64,000 nt of DNA from Planctomycetota bacterium. GTDB taxonomy: Bacteria; Planctomycetota; B15-G4. Both the position numbers and the translations under genes were made by a program. The notes under the pieces were generated by a model. That model did not search any database. It saw only the letters and a program-made list of their open reading frames with translations, and had not been told where the DNA came from. The stretch is taken from NCBI GenBank assembly GCA_029245865.1, contig JAQWOM010000023.1:1-64000 (forward strand), given 5' to 3'. Below are positions 52,981 to 61,296 of this stretch, one piece after another. Position 1 is the first letter of the stretch. Each line of letters opens with the position of its first letter.

Positions 52981-54084
52981 ATGATTGTGCCGCGCGCCTA
53001 CCTCTTCGCTTTCATCCTGGCCGTATCCCCCGCACTCTCGGCGTCGCAAAAGACTTCACAACCTCAACGTGCTCAGGAAGAGGCGGCTGCTCTCTGGTCC
53101 TCTGGCAATCGCGAAGAATCAATTGCTCGACTCACAAAAGCACTCGCGGATGATCCTGAAGACATCGCACTTCGCGAACAACTCGCACGCCAGCAGCTCG
53201 TGGTCCACCGATATGCTGCGGCACTCGAAACAACTCAAGCGGCCGGGCAAGCGCTTCAGCACATCACCGCGGAAGCGCTCTTCTATCTGGACCGGTTTGA
53301 GGAAGCCCTTCCACTGCTTGACTCCAGCGACCCGACCCAGGCCTTGGCACGAGTGACGGCTTTCGAGGTGCTTGGGTATTCTGATGAAGCGACCGCCGCG
53401 CTCGACGAGATGGTCGATCTAGCCGGCGTCGACCTGCTCGGAATGTCTCTGGCCCGCGGACGACTGCATGCGGCTGCTGGGCGCCACGAAGACGCAGCGT
53501 TTGCCTATCAGTCCGTCCTCGACAAGCAGCCCAACGATCCTGGCGCACTGTTTGGCCTCGGACAGGCCTGGGTGCGCACCGGCCGACGGGAGCAGGGCCT
53601 TGAACTTCTGAAACGACATCGCGAACTGGTCCCGCTGCTCGATCAGTTGGACTTTGCTCTCCGCGCACTCGACATGGCCCCCACGCACGCCCCTCATCAT
53701 GCGCTCGTCGGAGATGCTCAACGCGCCATGGGCCAGCTCAAGATCGCTCGCGAGAGCTATCAAGCAGCCATGGACATGGCCACGCCGGAGCAGTTGCCAA
53801 TGATTGCACTGCGCCTGGCCCGGATGCTTGAAGAAGATCAGAATCGATGGGAGCAGGCCTTGGCGACGCTGCAGCAAGCATCTCAGCACCTCGGCCAAGA
53901 TTCGCCGGACGTTCGCCTTCAGGTTCGTGCCGGCGACATTCTCGTCCGCGCCAATCTCCCTGCTCGAGCCGTAGAGCACTATCGGCAAGCTTTGAAACAA
54001 CGACCTGAGGACGCAGCCATTCAGCAGCGCCTTGAAGCGGCGCTGTCCATGGCAGCATCCCCCGCCAAGGAGCAAAGCCCGTGA
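52981..54084 (+). CDS. Exported TPR protein, second pair
   Basis: 367 aa from ATG at 52981, 4 bases after the previous stop; the longer frame to 52822 is out of place. Signal peptide YLFAFILAVSPALSASQ. TPR motifs at about 35-100, 150-260 and 260-360 (GREQGLELLKRHRELVPLL; ILVRANLPARAVEHYRQAL), giving at least six helical pairs. No other domain. The stop is overlapped by the GTG start of the second CRTAC1-type gene (GTGA), repeating the arrangement of the first pair. Confidence 0.83.
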   Translation: MIVPRAYLFAFILAVSPALSASQKTSQPQRAQEEAAALWSSGNREESIARLTKALADDPEDIALREQLARQQLVVHRYAAALETTQAAGQALQHITAEALFYLDRFEEALPLLDSSDPTQALARVTAFEVLGYSDEATAALDEMVDLAGVDLLGMSLARGRLHAAAGRHEDAAFAYQSVLDKQPNDPGALFGLGQAWVRTGRREQGLELLKRHRELVPLLDQLDFALRALDMAPTHAPHHALVGDAQRAMGQLKIARESYQAAMDMATPEQLPMIALRLARMLEEDQNRWEQALATLQQASQHLGQDSPDVRLQVRAGDILVRANLPARAVEHYRQALKQRPEDAAIQQRLEAALSMAASPAKEQSP

Positions 54085-55964
54085 GACCCTGCGCAGCACG
54101 CGCTCGACGACTGTGGGCTTACCTGGCGATTGTCTCTGTAAGTGGGTTTGCCTGTGGCACCGAAGAGCCATCATCGAACAAAGTCGCACCGACCGAATCC
54201 GAACAAGTCGTGAACACGTCAGCTGGTTCGACTGAAACGGATCAGAAGGCCGCCGGCTGGTTCATTGATGCGACGGCTGAGAGTGGGTTGAACTTCCTCC
54301 ACGTAACCGGAATGACAGAGCAACGCCAACTCCCTGAAACCATGGGAGCCGGAGCGGCGCTGTCGGATTTCGACGGCGATGGAAAGCTGGACATCTATCT
54401 CGTGCAAAGCGGTCCGCTGCCCACTCCCGGAGGGCCGCCGAACACGGGATCACAGGTCAATGCGCTTTTTCTCAACGACACCGAGGTCACAGGCCATTTC
54501 TCAGACCGAACTCGAGCCTCGGGCGATGCCGCCCACGCTGGCTACGGAATGGGAGTCGCCGTCGGCGACGTCAATGACGACGGAAGCAACGATCTGTTTG
54601 TCACCAACCTCGGACCAGACGCTCTCCTGCTCAACAACGGGCAGGCCGTCTTCGAGGACACCACGGCGAAAACGGATCTCGCTGACAAACGCTGGACGTC
54701 GAGCGCCGCGCTCTTTGATGCCGATGCAGATGGCGATCTCGATCTTTACGTCTCGGCTTACGTCGACATTGATCTCACCGACCCACCGTGGTGCGGTCGT
54801 CAGGAAGACGGCTGGAGAAGCTACTGCCACCCCGATGTGTTCGAAGGCCTGGCAGATCGCTTCTACATCAACGACGGCACGGCACGCTTCACCGAGGCGA
54901 CTCAGCAAGCGGGACTCAGCACCCGCCCCGGGCACCACGGGAAAGGGCTCGGTGTCCTCGCGGCCGACTTCGACGACGATGGACTTCAAGACCTCTACGT
55001 TGCCAACGACAGCGTCGAGAACCGAATGTGGTTCAACGTCGGAGACGGCCGCTTCGAAGATGGAACGTTGATTTCTGCGACGGGTGTCAATGTACGCGGA
55101 CTCACCGAAGCGGGAATGGGCGTTGCATCTGGCGACATCGACGGCGATGGCGACAGCGATCTGTTCGTGACCAACTTTGACGACGAATCCAACACGCTCT
55201 ATCGAAATGATGGCGACCGTCTTTTTTCTGACGTCACGGCAAGCGCTGGCCTGGACGCAGAAAGTCGATTGCCGGTCGGCTTCGGCACGGTGCTGGCAGA
55301 CCTCGACTCGGATGGCGACCTTGACGCGGCCGTCACCAACGGACACATCATCGACAACATCGCTCTCTACCACGATGGCAAGTCGTATGCGCAACGCGCC
55401 TTGCTCTTTAGCAATGATGGCGAGGGGCACTTTACGGATGCATCCAAAGATGCCGGCGCGCTCACGGCCCAACCCATGGTGGGACGCGGCCTCTACTCCG
55501 GGGACCTCGATGGAGATGGCTCTCTCGACCTGCTGCTGACGCCATCCGGCGGACATGTACGCTTGCTTCACAACGCAGGGCCGCCAAACCTGCCGGAAGG
55601 CCGGGCGACCATCCTCACCGGACTGCCGCGTGGAACACGAGTCGAAGCCACCCGGACGGATGGAAAGCGCCTGACCCGCCGAGCAGGGCCACAGCCCTCC
55701 TACTTTGGCCAGACATCGGATCGAGTCCATCTCGGGCTAGGCGGGCAGGGACTCCTGGCACTGACCATCCGGCTGCCCGATGGCCAAGAATGGAGCTATA
55801 ACTTCGCCCCAGCTTGGCAGCCGACCTCATCTGCCGAAGCATTTGTGCCGTTCAGATGGAACGGCAAAGGCGCATTGCAAATCCCCCGCCAAGGCGAAAT
55901 CATGATGTCTCCTTCGCCCTCAACGGGACAGCTCTCAGTTCATCCTGCCGGAAACGATCGATGA
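54081..55964 (+). CDS. Second CRTAC1-type lipoprotein with seven FG-GAP/VCBS blades
   Basis: 627 aa, GTG start. Lipoprotein signal ending in VSGFACGT. Seven blade motifs again (SDFDGDGKLD, GDVNDDGSND, DADADGDLD, ADFDDDGLQD, GDIDGDGDSD, ADLDSDGDLD, GDLDGDGSLD). Homologous in layout to the protein two genes upstream; both contain RSYCHPDVF- or RTYCHVDQW-type segments. The C-terminal ASPIC/UnbV-like part is shortened (SYFGQTSDRVHLGLGGQGL), with an extra tail of about 50 residues. ATGA overlap with the following parvulin-like gene. Confidence 0.85.
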   Translation: MRPCAARARRLWAYLAIVSVSGFACGTEEPSSNKVAPTESEQVVNTSAGSTETDQKAAGWFIDATAESGLNFLHVTGMTEQRQLPETMGAGAALSDFDGDGKLDIYLVQSGPLPTPGGPPNTGSQVNALFLNDTEVTGHFSDRTRASGDAAHAGYGMGVAVGDVNDDGSNDLFVTNLGPDALLLNNGQAVFEDTTAKTDLADKRWTSSAALFDADADGDLDLYVSAYVDIDLTDPPWCGRQEDGWRSYCHPDVFEGLADRFYINDGTARFTEATQQAGLSTRPGHHGKGLGVLAADFDDDGLQDLYVANDSVENRMWFNVGDGRFEDGTLISATGVNVRGLTEAGMGVASGDIDGDGDSDLFVTNFDDESNTLYRNDGDRLFSDVTASAGLDAESRLPVGFGTVLADLDSDGDLDAAVTNGHIIDNIALYHDGKSYAQRALLFSNDGEGHFTDASKDAGALTAQPMVGRGLYSGDLDGDGSLDLLLTPSGGHVRLLHNAGPPNLPEGRATILTGLPRGTRVEATRTDGKRLTRRAGPQPSYFGQTSDRVHLGLGGQGLLALTIRLPDGQEWSYNFAPAWQPTSSAEAFVPFRWNGKGALQIPRQGEIMMSPSPSTGQLSVHPAGNDR

Positions 55965-56917
55965 CCCGCCCGACCCTGACACTTATATGCCTGCTCATGA
56001 CCAGCGCACTGTTCATACCACCACTCGGAGCACAGCAAGCTGGAGGCAAAGCAGCGGTCATTCAAACCGGAACAGAGGAACGGTCTCGTGAAGAGTTTGG
56101 ACAGTGGCTCGTCGATCGAGTTGGCGTCTATCATGCGACCGACTATCTGGTCGAAATCCTGGCAAAACAGGAAGCTACAGAACGTAACCTCTTGCCGACC
56201 GATGAAGAAACGGCTCGCGCTTTCGACATCGAGTACCAGATGATTCTGGATGAGTTCTATAAAGGCGACCAAGAACGCTACGCGCGCGACATCGAGCTAC
56301 GCGATCAAAATCCCAGTAATCATGCCGCACGTCGTCTGCAGGAGCTTCGCGGCGAACTGATTCTTGGTGCACTCGCTCAAGCCGACCGCGACATCTCTGA
56401 CGAGCAGATTGCCAAATACTACACGCTACGATTTGGTCCGCTCTCCGAGAGAACGACTCTCGATGTGCTGTTCTTCGGCATGTATGCGAACAGTGAGTCC
56501 TCGACCGGAAAGAAGCCGGATGAGCTCAGGCAAGTAGCCCTTGCGCGAGCGCAATCCGCTGCAGAAAGCCTCCGCAATGGGGAGCCCATGAGCGCTCTAC
56601 TCAGCGAATCAGACCCGGTGAACTCTGACTACGTCGATGAGCAGGGGCGCGTCGAGACCTACGCCAAAAAGCTGCTCGGCAAGGAAGTTGACACAGCTCT
56701 CCGCAACATGGACATCCTGGGCGAAGTGTCCTCCCCCATCTCTGTCTTCGACGGGTATTACGTGGTGCGCCTGGCGAACCGAGTGCCCGTTGAAAAAGAC
56801 GAGGTCCGGTCAGAGATCATTTCCCTCATCCAGTCGTCACCGGCAAACAGCACCGAACTCCTGAATGTGCGCCAACGACTGCTCGATCAGGACGGAGCGG
56901 CCGTCCTGCTCCGCTAA
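55961..56917 (+). CDS. Exported parvulin-type (PpiC/SurA-like) protein
   Basis: 318 aa from ATG at 55961. Signal peptide LTLICLLMTSALFIPPLGAQ. An N-terminal helical region like SurA/PrsA chaperones is followed at about 185-290 by a parvulin-fold pattern (RTTLDVLFF, AQSAAESLRNGEPMSALLSE, ALRNMDILGEVSSPISVFDGYYVVRLANR). Catalytic residues typical of active parvulins are not clearly conserved, so it could act as a chaperone without isomerase activity. Being last in the TPR/CRTAC1 operon suggests it folds those exported lipoproteins (inference). Confidence 0.72.
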   Translation: MTRPTLTLICLLMTSALFIPPLGAQQAGGKAAVIQTGTEERSREEFGQWLVDRVGVYHATDYLVEILAKQEATERNLLPTDEETARAFDIEYQMILDEFYKGDQERYARDIELRDQNPSNHAARRLQELRGELILGALAQADRDISDEQIAKYYTLRFGPLSERTTLDVLFFGMYANSESSTGKKPDELRQVALARAQSAAESLRNGEPMSALLSESDPVNSDYVDEQGRVETYAKKLLGKEVDTALRNMDILGEVSSPISVFDGYYVVRLANRVPVEKDEVRSEIISLIQSSPANSTELLNVRQRLLDQDGAAVLLR

Positions 56918-56926
56918 ACGACAGCC

Positions 56927-57985
56927 TCAGCGGTCGGCGTACCACTCGCGCCACTTCGAGACTGCCTTGCCCCGTGCACTCTTGGATCCTTTGGGATCGA
57001 AGCCCGGGTCAAAACCCGTGAGGCGAACGAGCGTCTCTGCCGCAGTCTTTCGAATCGCGGCATGTTCATCCTCGAGCACCGCAAACAATGCGGGAACCGA
57101 GTCCTCGTAAGCGAGTGATTCCAGGGCATGCATGGCGTGCAAGCGAACAAACATGTCTTCATCGCCCAACATGGTCACGAGATCGGGACCGAGTTCCTGG
57201 TAGTGCCCTGATTCGACACGGTCGACCGCTTCGAAACGAAGATCTGGAGCCGAATCGCGAAGCATGCGTCGAATCTCTTCAATTTCTGCAAGCCGCTCTG
57301 GGTTCACCGCTGCAGCATCAGGGGCGCCTGCGCCCCCCATTGCTCCGTTCGACTCGGCGCCGCCCGACAGGCTTTGAGCGTTCATGGTCAACAGCGCCTG
57401 GTGGGCTGCGACAGAATCCGACATGGCATCTAGTCGTGAACTCAAGGCATCTGCGCGACCAGAGTTGTGTTGCACTTTTTCGATGACTTGACTCATCTCC
57501 GCCTGCGTCCGCGCCAAGCGGTCGATGCCATCGGCGAGGCGATCGCTGTTGCGGCTTAATTCTGCATCGGCAGCACGAAGCCCTTCGAGATCTCCACGCA
57601 AAGACGTCAAGACCCGGCTGGATTGCTGAGAATCGGCCATCAATTGCATCACCTTCTGATCGACACGCTCGGCTCGCAGTTCAAGATCCGAGAGCGGGTC
57701 ACGCTCATCTTCACTCGTTTCCGTCATGGGAGGGGAGTCCGGCATCAGCAACGGCCAATCTCGCCAAGCAGTCCACGCGAGAAGCAGCAAAACCAGAAGC
57801 ACCAACACACCGGAGTTGCCCGACCGAACAGGGGGCACTGCGGAGGGAGACGCGTTTGGCCCCACGGCTCCTGGAGGAATGCAGTTCGAACAGAACAGCT
57901 TGCCCTTGATCGTGGTGATGCGCCCCGATTGCACATCAACGAGGGGAACGCTCTCGTTGCAGCCATCACAGAAGTAGATTTTCAT
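56927..57985 (-). CDS. Zinc-ribbon membrane protein with coiled coil and HEAT repeats
   Basis: 352 aa. The N-terminal zinc ribbon is CDGCNESVPL then CSNC (Cys6, 9 and about 32, 35), followed by a single membrane helix (about 59-76, GVLVLLVLLLLAWTAW), a long heptad coiled coil (about 100-210), then HEAT repeats (about 240-345; DEDMFVRLHAMHALESLAYEDSVPALFAVLEDEHAAIRKTAAETL region). Cytoplasmic zinc ribbon and periplasmic coiled coil/HEAT are expected if the topology is N-in. The family is not recognised as a whole. Converges with the parvulin-like gene with 9 bases between. Confidence 0.72.
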   Translation of the reverse strand: MKIYFCDGCNESVPLVDVQSGRITTIKGKLFCSNCIPPGAVGPNASPSAVPPVRSGNSGVLVLLVLLLLAWTAWRDWPLLMPDSPPMTETSEDERDPLSDLELRAERVDQKVMQLMADSQQSSRVLTSLRGDLEGLRAADAELSRNSDRLADGIDRLARTQAEMSQVIEKVQHNSGRADALSSRLDAMSDSVAAHQALLTMNAQSLSGGAESNGAMGGAGAPDAAAVNPERLAEIEEIRRMLRDSAPDLRFEAVDRVESGHYQELGPDLVTMLGDEDMFVRLHAMHALESLAYEDSVPALFAVLEDEHAAIRKTAAETLVRLTGFDPGFDPKGSKSARGKAVSKWREWYADR

Positions 57986-58282
57986 AACACCTCGCTAATG
58001 CAGCAATGCAGCCGGACTTCAACCGCTCTGGAATCGCCCTCTGGCGATATGAAGCAGTCAGGCATAAGATAGAGAGCGGCTCGACGCTCTAACACACGAG
58101 TGAGGCACGTAAGGCCGACCACTTGGCACCTCTAAGTAAGCGCACACGATCCCACAATCCAATTTGTGGCCTCCGAGCGATTTCAAGCCAAGCGATAGGT
58201 CCCACGAGCCCGATTTCATCGTGGAGACTGTAGCGCGTTGGAGCAGACTGTTCACCGGCAAGACGGTCCCCGCCCGATCCTC
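57986..58282. other. Intergenic region, 297 bases
   Basis: Divergent spacer between the zinc-ribbon/HEAT gene and the small TPR gene. It probably holds promoters for both, but I could not identify convincing -35/-10 elements, a riboswitch or a small gene. The open frame on the minus strand through this spacer continues antisense into the TPR gene and is not supported. Confidence 0.5.
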
Positions 58283-58711
58283 ATGACGCAGAACCCAAAA
58301 GAATCTGATCTCGACCCGAGCCTGGATCAAAAATTGACCCACTCGGCTCTCCTTTTCGAGGCCGATGTTCTGGACCACCTCGTGGAGCGCGAGCCCGACA
58401 ACGTGGCCTATCTGGCTGCGCTTGGGCAGGCATTCAGCAAGCTCAAGAAACACGAGAGAGGTCTGGCCATTGACCGAAGGCTGGTGGTCAACCGACCCAA
58501 TGACCCCACCTTCCGATACAACCTCGCCTGTTCACTCGTGCTAACCGGCGACCTCGACGGTGGCTGCCGTGAACTCCTGGAGGCGATCGAATTGGGCTAC
58601 CGAGACTTCGATCATCTCTTCAAGGACACTGATCTTTCCATGCTGCGTTCGGATCCGCGGTTCAAAAAAGTCGAGACGCGTATTTCCGAGGTCAGCCCAC
58701 CATCGGAATGA
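58283..58711 (+). CDS. Small TPR protein
   Basis: 142 aa from ATG at 58283; a TTG 45 bases upstream is an alternative. Two TPR units at about 35-70 and 70-110 (NVAYLAALGQAFSKLKKHERGL; DPTFRYNLACSLVLTGDLDGG), then a helical end, DHLFKDTDLSMLRSDPRFKKV, a capping segment also found in TPR proteins whose last repeat ends in a D-P-R-F motif. No signal peptide, so cytoplasmic. Stand-alone gene. Confidence 0.8.
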   Translation: MTQNPKESDLDPSLDQKLTHSALLFEADVLDHLVEREPDNVAYLAALGQAFSKLKKHERGLAIDRRLVVNRPNDPTFRYNLACSLVLTGDLDGGCRELLEAIELGYRDFDHLFKDTDLSMLRSDPRFKKVETRISEVSPPSE

Positions 58712-58761
58712 AGCTGTCAATGATGGCTCATGCCGTGCAGAGCGCGACCAGCCCTTCAACC

Positions 58762-59142
58762 TCAGGATAAACTGAGTGCAGCCGCCAGCATGGCCAAGGG
58801 CCCCAGCAGTGCAATCACCCAGGCCAATCTGACGTAACTTCGGGCATCGCCAGACTCGAATTCTGAGCGATCTCTCGCGACAGCGGGACCACCCTCGAGC
58901 GGGGCCTTCTCCTGCCCACACTCGGGACAGAACAACAGGGTGTGAAGCAACGCGACTCCACAGCTCTCGCACGTCCTCGTTGCCGCCCCCAAGGCCGGGA
59001 AATCCAACAGAGGATCTCGGTGGCCACAAGCAGGACAGAGGCGCTCATCAAAGCTGACGATCTCGCTGCATTCCGGGCAAACACGAACCCGTTCATGCTG
59101 CTCGACACCTTCAGATCTTGTTTCGTCCGCTTCGCTCGTCAT
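58762..59142 (-). CDS. Double zinc-ribbon protein with C-terminal membrane anchor
   Basis: 126 aa. First ribbon: RVCPECSEIVSFDERLCPACGH (two CxxC knuckles). Second ribbon: TCESCGVALLHTLLFCPECGQ. A hydrophobic tail AWVIALLGPLAMLAAALSLS anchors it. Small membrane zinc-ribbon proteins like this have no defined role. Located directly downstream of mnmA, with 14 bases between. Confidence 0.78.
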   Translation of the reverse strand: MTSEADETRSEGVEQHERVRVCPECSEIVSFDERLCPACGHRDPLLDFPALGAATRTCESCGVALLHTLLFCPECGQEKAPLEGGPAVARDRSEFESGDARSYVRLAWVIALLGPLAMLAAALSLS

Positions 59143-59143
59143 C

Positions 59144-59182
59144 CAGCTTTCAGCTTTCAGCTTTCAGGCTCAGGCTCAGGCT
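59144..59182. repeat. Short tandem repeats across the mnmA 3' end
   Basis: Three copies of CAGCTTT (59144-59164) followed by three copies of CAGGCT (59165-59182). The stop codon of mnmA at 59157 lies in the first set and its last codons (EPEPEPES) are written by the second. Slippage here would alter only the last residues of MnmA or the spacer to the next gene. Confidence 0.85.
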
Positions 59183-60278
59183 CTACCGCAGACCCCGTAT
59201 TCGCGACCAACTGAGAGGGCTCCTGAAGAATACGCCCCCCGCCGACAACCTTCTCCCCGTCGTAAAACACCGCATACTGCCCCGGGCTGACACTTCCGCT
59301 GGGTTCATCGAAGGTCACCTGAACCGCGCCCTCCTGGTCACAGGTCGCTCGCACCACAGCCGGTTCCGGACGGTGGTGGTGACGAAGCTGCACAAGAAGC
59401 GGCCGCTCAACTGCCGCAGGCTCATGCCACAGCACCCCTCCGACAAGGCATTCGGCGCGCAGCAGATGCTCACGCCGCCCGACACGAACCCGACCTGATT
59501 GCGGGTCGATGTCCGTGACGAAAGCTGGCTCACCGACGGCCACACCAAGCCCTTTTCGTTGCCCGACGGTGAAGCCTCCAACACCTTCGTGCTTCGCAAG
59601 AGCGCGGCCATCCTGATCCGTGATTTCACCGGCACGCCCCAGATCCCCAACCCGGTCCCGCACCACGGCACGATAATCACCCCCCGGCACAAAACAGATG
59701 TCGGCCGAGTCAGGCTTGTCCGCCACGGGCAATCCAAGTCGCCGCGCTTCACTGCGAACGGCGGCCTTGTCCAGATGACCAATGGGAAAACGGGCGCGGT
59801 TCAGTTGGCTTGGAAGAAGCCCATGCAGCAAATAACTTTGATCCTTGGCGCGGTCGGCCGCTCGCAACAAGCGTCCGTTCTCGATCCGGGCGTAATGCCC
59901 TGTAGCAATCCCGTCACAAGAGAGGTCGTCGGCTAAATCGATCAATTCCCCGAACTTCAGGTCGTTGTTGCACAACACGCACGGATTAGGAGTCCGGCCC
60001 GCAACATAGTCATCACAAAATGAGTCGATCAGCTCCGCAAAGGGCTTCGACAGATCCTGCACATAGAAAGGGATATCCAGGTGATCGGCCACACGGCGAG
60101 CGTCTCGTGCATCTGAGACAGAGCAGCAGGAGCGCGAGGAGCCACTCTCATGCCCAGAGACACCATTCCGCATGAAGACCCCCACAAGGGGCTGTCCGCG
60201 CTCAGCAAGCAAGCCGGCACTGACGGCGGAATCCACGCCCCCACTCAGGGCCACGAGCGTCGGCGAGATCGAAGGCAT
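59157..60278 (-). CDS. mnmA: tRNA-specific 2-thiouridylase
   Basis: 373 aa. PP-loop LVALSGGVDSAVSAGLL, FMRNGVSGHE, NPCVLCNNDLKFG with the first catalytic Cys, ATGHYARIENG, KDQSYLLHGLLPSQLNRARFPIGHL, and DSADICFVPGG with the second catalytic Cys. It thiolates U34 of tRNAs for Lys, Glu and Gln. The C-terminus has a Glu-Pro repeat tail of about 8 residues. ATG start, divergent from yajC. mnmG, which modifies the same base, is elsewhere in the window. Confidence 0.97.
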   Translation of the reverse strand: MPSISPTLVALSGGVDSAVSAGLLAERGQPLVGVFMRNGVSGHESGSSRSCCSVSDARDARRVADHLDIPFYVQDLSKPFAELIDSFCDDYVAGRTPNPCVLCNNDLKFGELIDLADDLSCDGIATGHYARIENGRLLRAADRAKDQSYLLHGLLPSQLNRARFPIGHLDKAAVRSEARRLGLPVADKPDSADICFVPGGDYRAVVRDRVGDLGRAGEITDQDGRALAKHEGVGGFTVGQRKGLGVAVGEPAFVTDIDPQSGRVRVGRREHLLRAECLVGGVLWHEPAAVERPLLVQLRHHHRPEPAVVRATCDQEGAVQVTFDEPSGSVSPGQYAVFYDGEKVVGGGRILQEPSQLVANTGSAVEPEPEPES

Positions 60279-60418
60279 GGAGGGCTCCGGACTGAGGGAC
60301 CACCACTCGGATGGTCCCGAGGCGGCTGGATGCCTATCATGCCGGATCGGTCCGGGTACGTCCCGGTCGTTTCATCCAATACCCCAAGACATTCCGCTGG
60401 CCGAGCTGGCCCAACCTC

Positions 60419-60784
60419 ATGATGCTTGCGCTCCCGTTTCTTCAGACACCGCTCCTCACACTCTCCCCCCTCATCCAAGCGGAGGGAGATCCTCAGAGCG
60501 AGCAACCCGACTTCTTCTTCATGATCGCCATCATTCTGGCGATCTTCTGGTTCGTGGCCATCCTTCCCGAGCGCAAACAGCGGAAGAAAAAGAAGGCCAT
60601 GATGGATGAGATGAAGAAGAACGACCGTGTCCTTCTGACATCTGGCATGTACGCAACTGTTGCCGCCGTTGGCGAGACAGATGTGACCATCAAATTCGAT
60701 GACGGCCCAACACGCGTCAAAATCGTCAAGTCCGCCATCTCGTCTGTCCTGGACAAAGATGGCGGCGAAGATTCCAAGCGCTAG
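60419..60784 (+). CDS. yajC: Sec translocon accessory subunit YajC
   Basis: 121 aa from ATG at 60419 (or the next ATG at 60422); the longer frame adds unsupported residues. A single membrane helix (FFFMIAIILAIFWFVAI) is followed by PERKQRKKKKAMMDEMKKNDRVLLTSGMYATVAAV, then the C-terminal beta domain. It joins SecDF in the Sec translocon. secD and secF are not adjacent. YajC usually sits next to tgt or secD, so this location is unusual. Confidence 0.93.
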   Translation: MMLALPFLQTPLLTLSPLIQAEGDPQSEQPDFFFMIAIILAIFWFVAILPERKQRKKKKAMMDEMKKNDRVLLTSGMYATVAAVGETDVTIKFDDGPTRVKIVKSAISSVLDKDGGEDSKR

Positions 60785-60854
60785 CGGCTCATGATAAGCA
60801 CGTTTCTGTTGTCTAGCGTGAGCGCCATGACGCGACACGCGAGCCCCTGAGCAC

Positions 60855-61247
60855 GTGGGCAGTCAGTCAAATGAAAGAGGTCGGGCAGCCGAAGAAGCGG
60901 CGCAACAAGCACTGCTCTCTGCAGGCTATCGGGTCATCGAGACCAACTACCGTGTAACAGGCGCAGAGATAGACATCGTCTGCCGGGATGGAGACGGAGT
61001 GGTCTTTGTCGAAGTGCGCGGCCGCCGTGCTGGCCCGGTGTCACCCTCGGCCACGCTGGACAGTCGAAAAGTTCAACACCTGATGCGTGGCGCCCGGGCA
61101 TGGCTAGGCCGTCACAGCCAGGCAACGGCCGACTGGCGCTTCGTCGTCGTCGAGGTAGGTCTCGATGACAACGGTCATCCGATGTCCACAGAAATCATCG
61201 AAGACCCTTTCGTGCATCTTCCAGAATTTCACGGTGGTGACCCCTAG
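60855..61247 (+). CDS. UPF0102 (YraN) family protein
   Basis: 130 aa, GTG start. GRAAEEAAQQALLSAGYRVIETNYRVTGAEIDIV and VVFVEVRGR are the UPF0102 signature: a restriction-endonuclease-like core with Glu and Asp in GAEIDIV and FVEV. The usual EVKxR Lys is replaced by Arg-Gly-Arg in EVRGR, which may reduce or alter nuclease activity. Role in DNA uptake or repair is proposed for the family. Confidence 0.87.
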   Translation: MGSQSNERGRAAEEAAQQALLSAGYRVIETNYRVTGAEIDIVCRDGDGVVFVEVRGRRAGPVSPSATLDSRKVQHLMRGARAWLGRHSQATADWRFVVVEVGLDDNGHPMSTEIIEDPFVHLPEFHGGDP

Positions 61248-61296
61248 CAACAGGAAGCAACCGGATTACACTTCGGCCAGACCAAGGGATTCTTGC

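Noticed and set aside
54501-55730. 409-codon minus-strand frame over the second CRTAC1-type gene
   Set aside because: Mirror of the repeated Asp-rich blade codons; produces Val/Ile/Glu repeats as an artefact.
58058-58453. 131-codon minus-strand frame spanning the spacer and small TPR gene
   Set aside because: Antisense to the TPR gene; no family resemblance or ribosome site.
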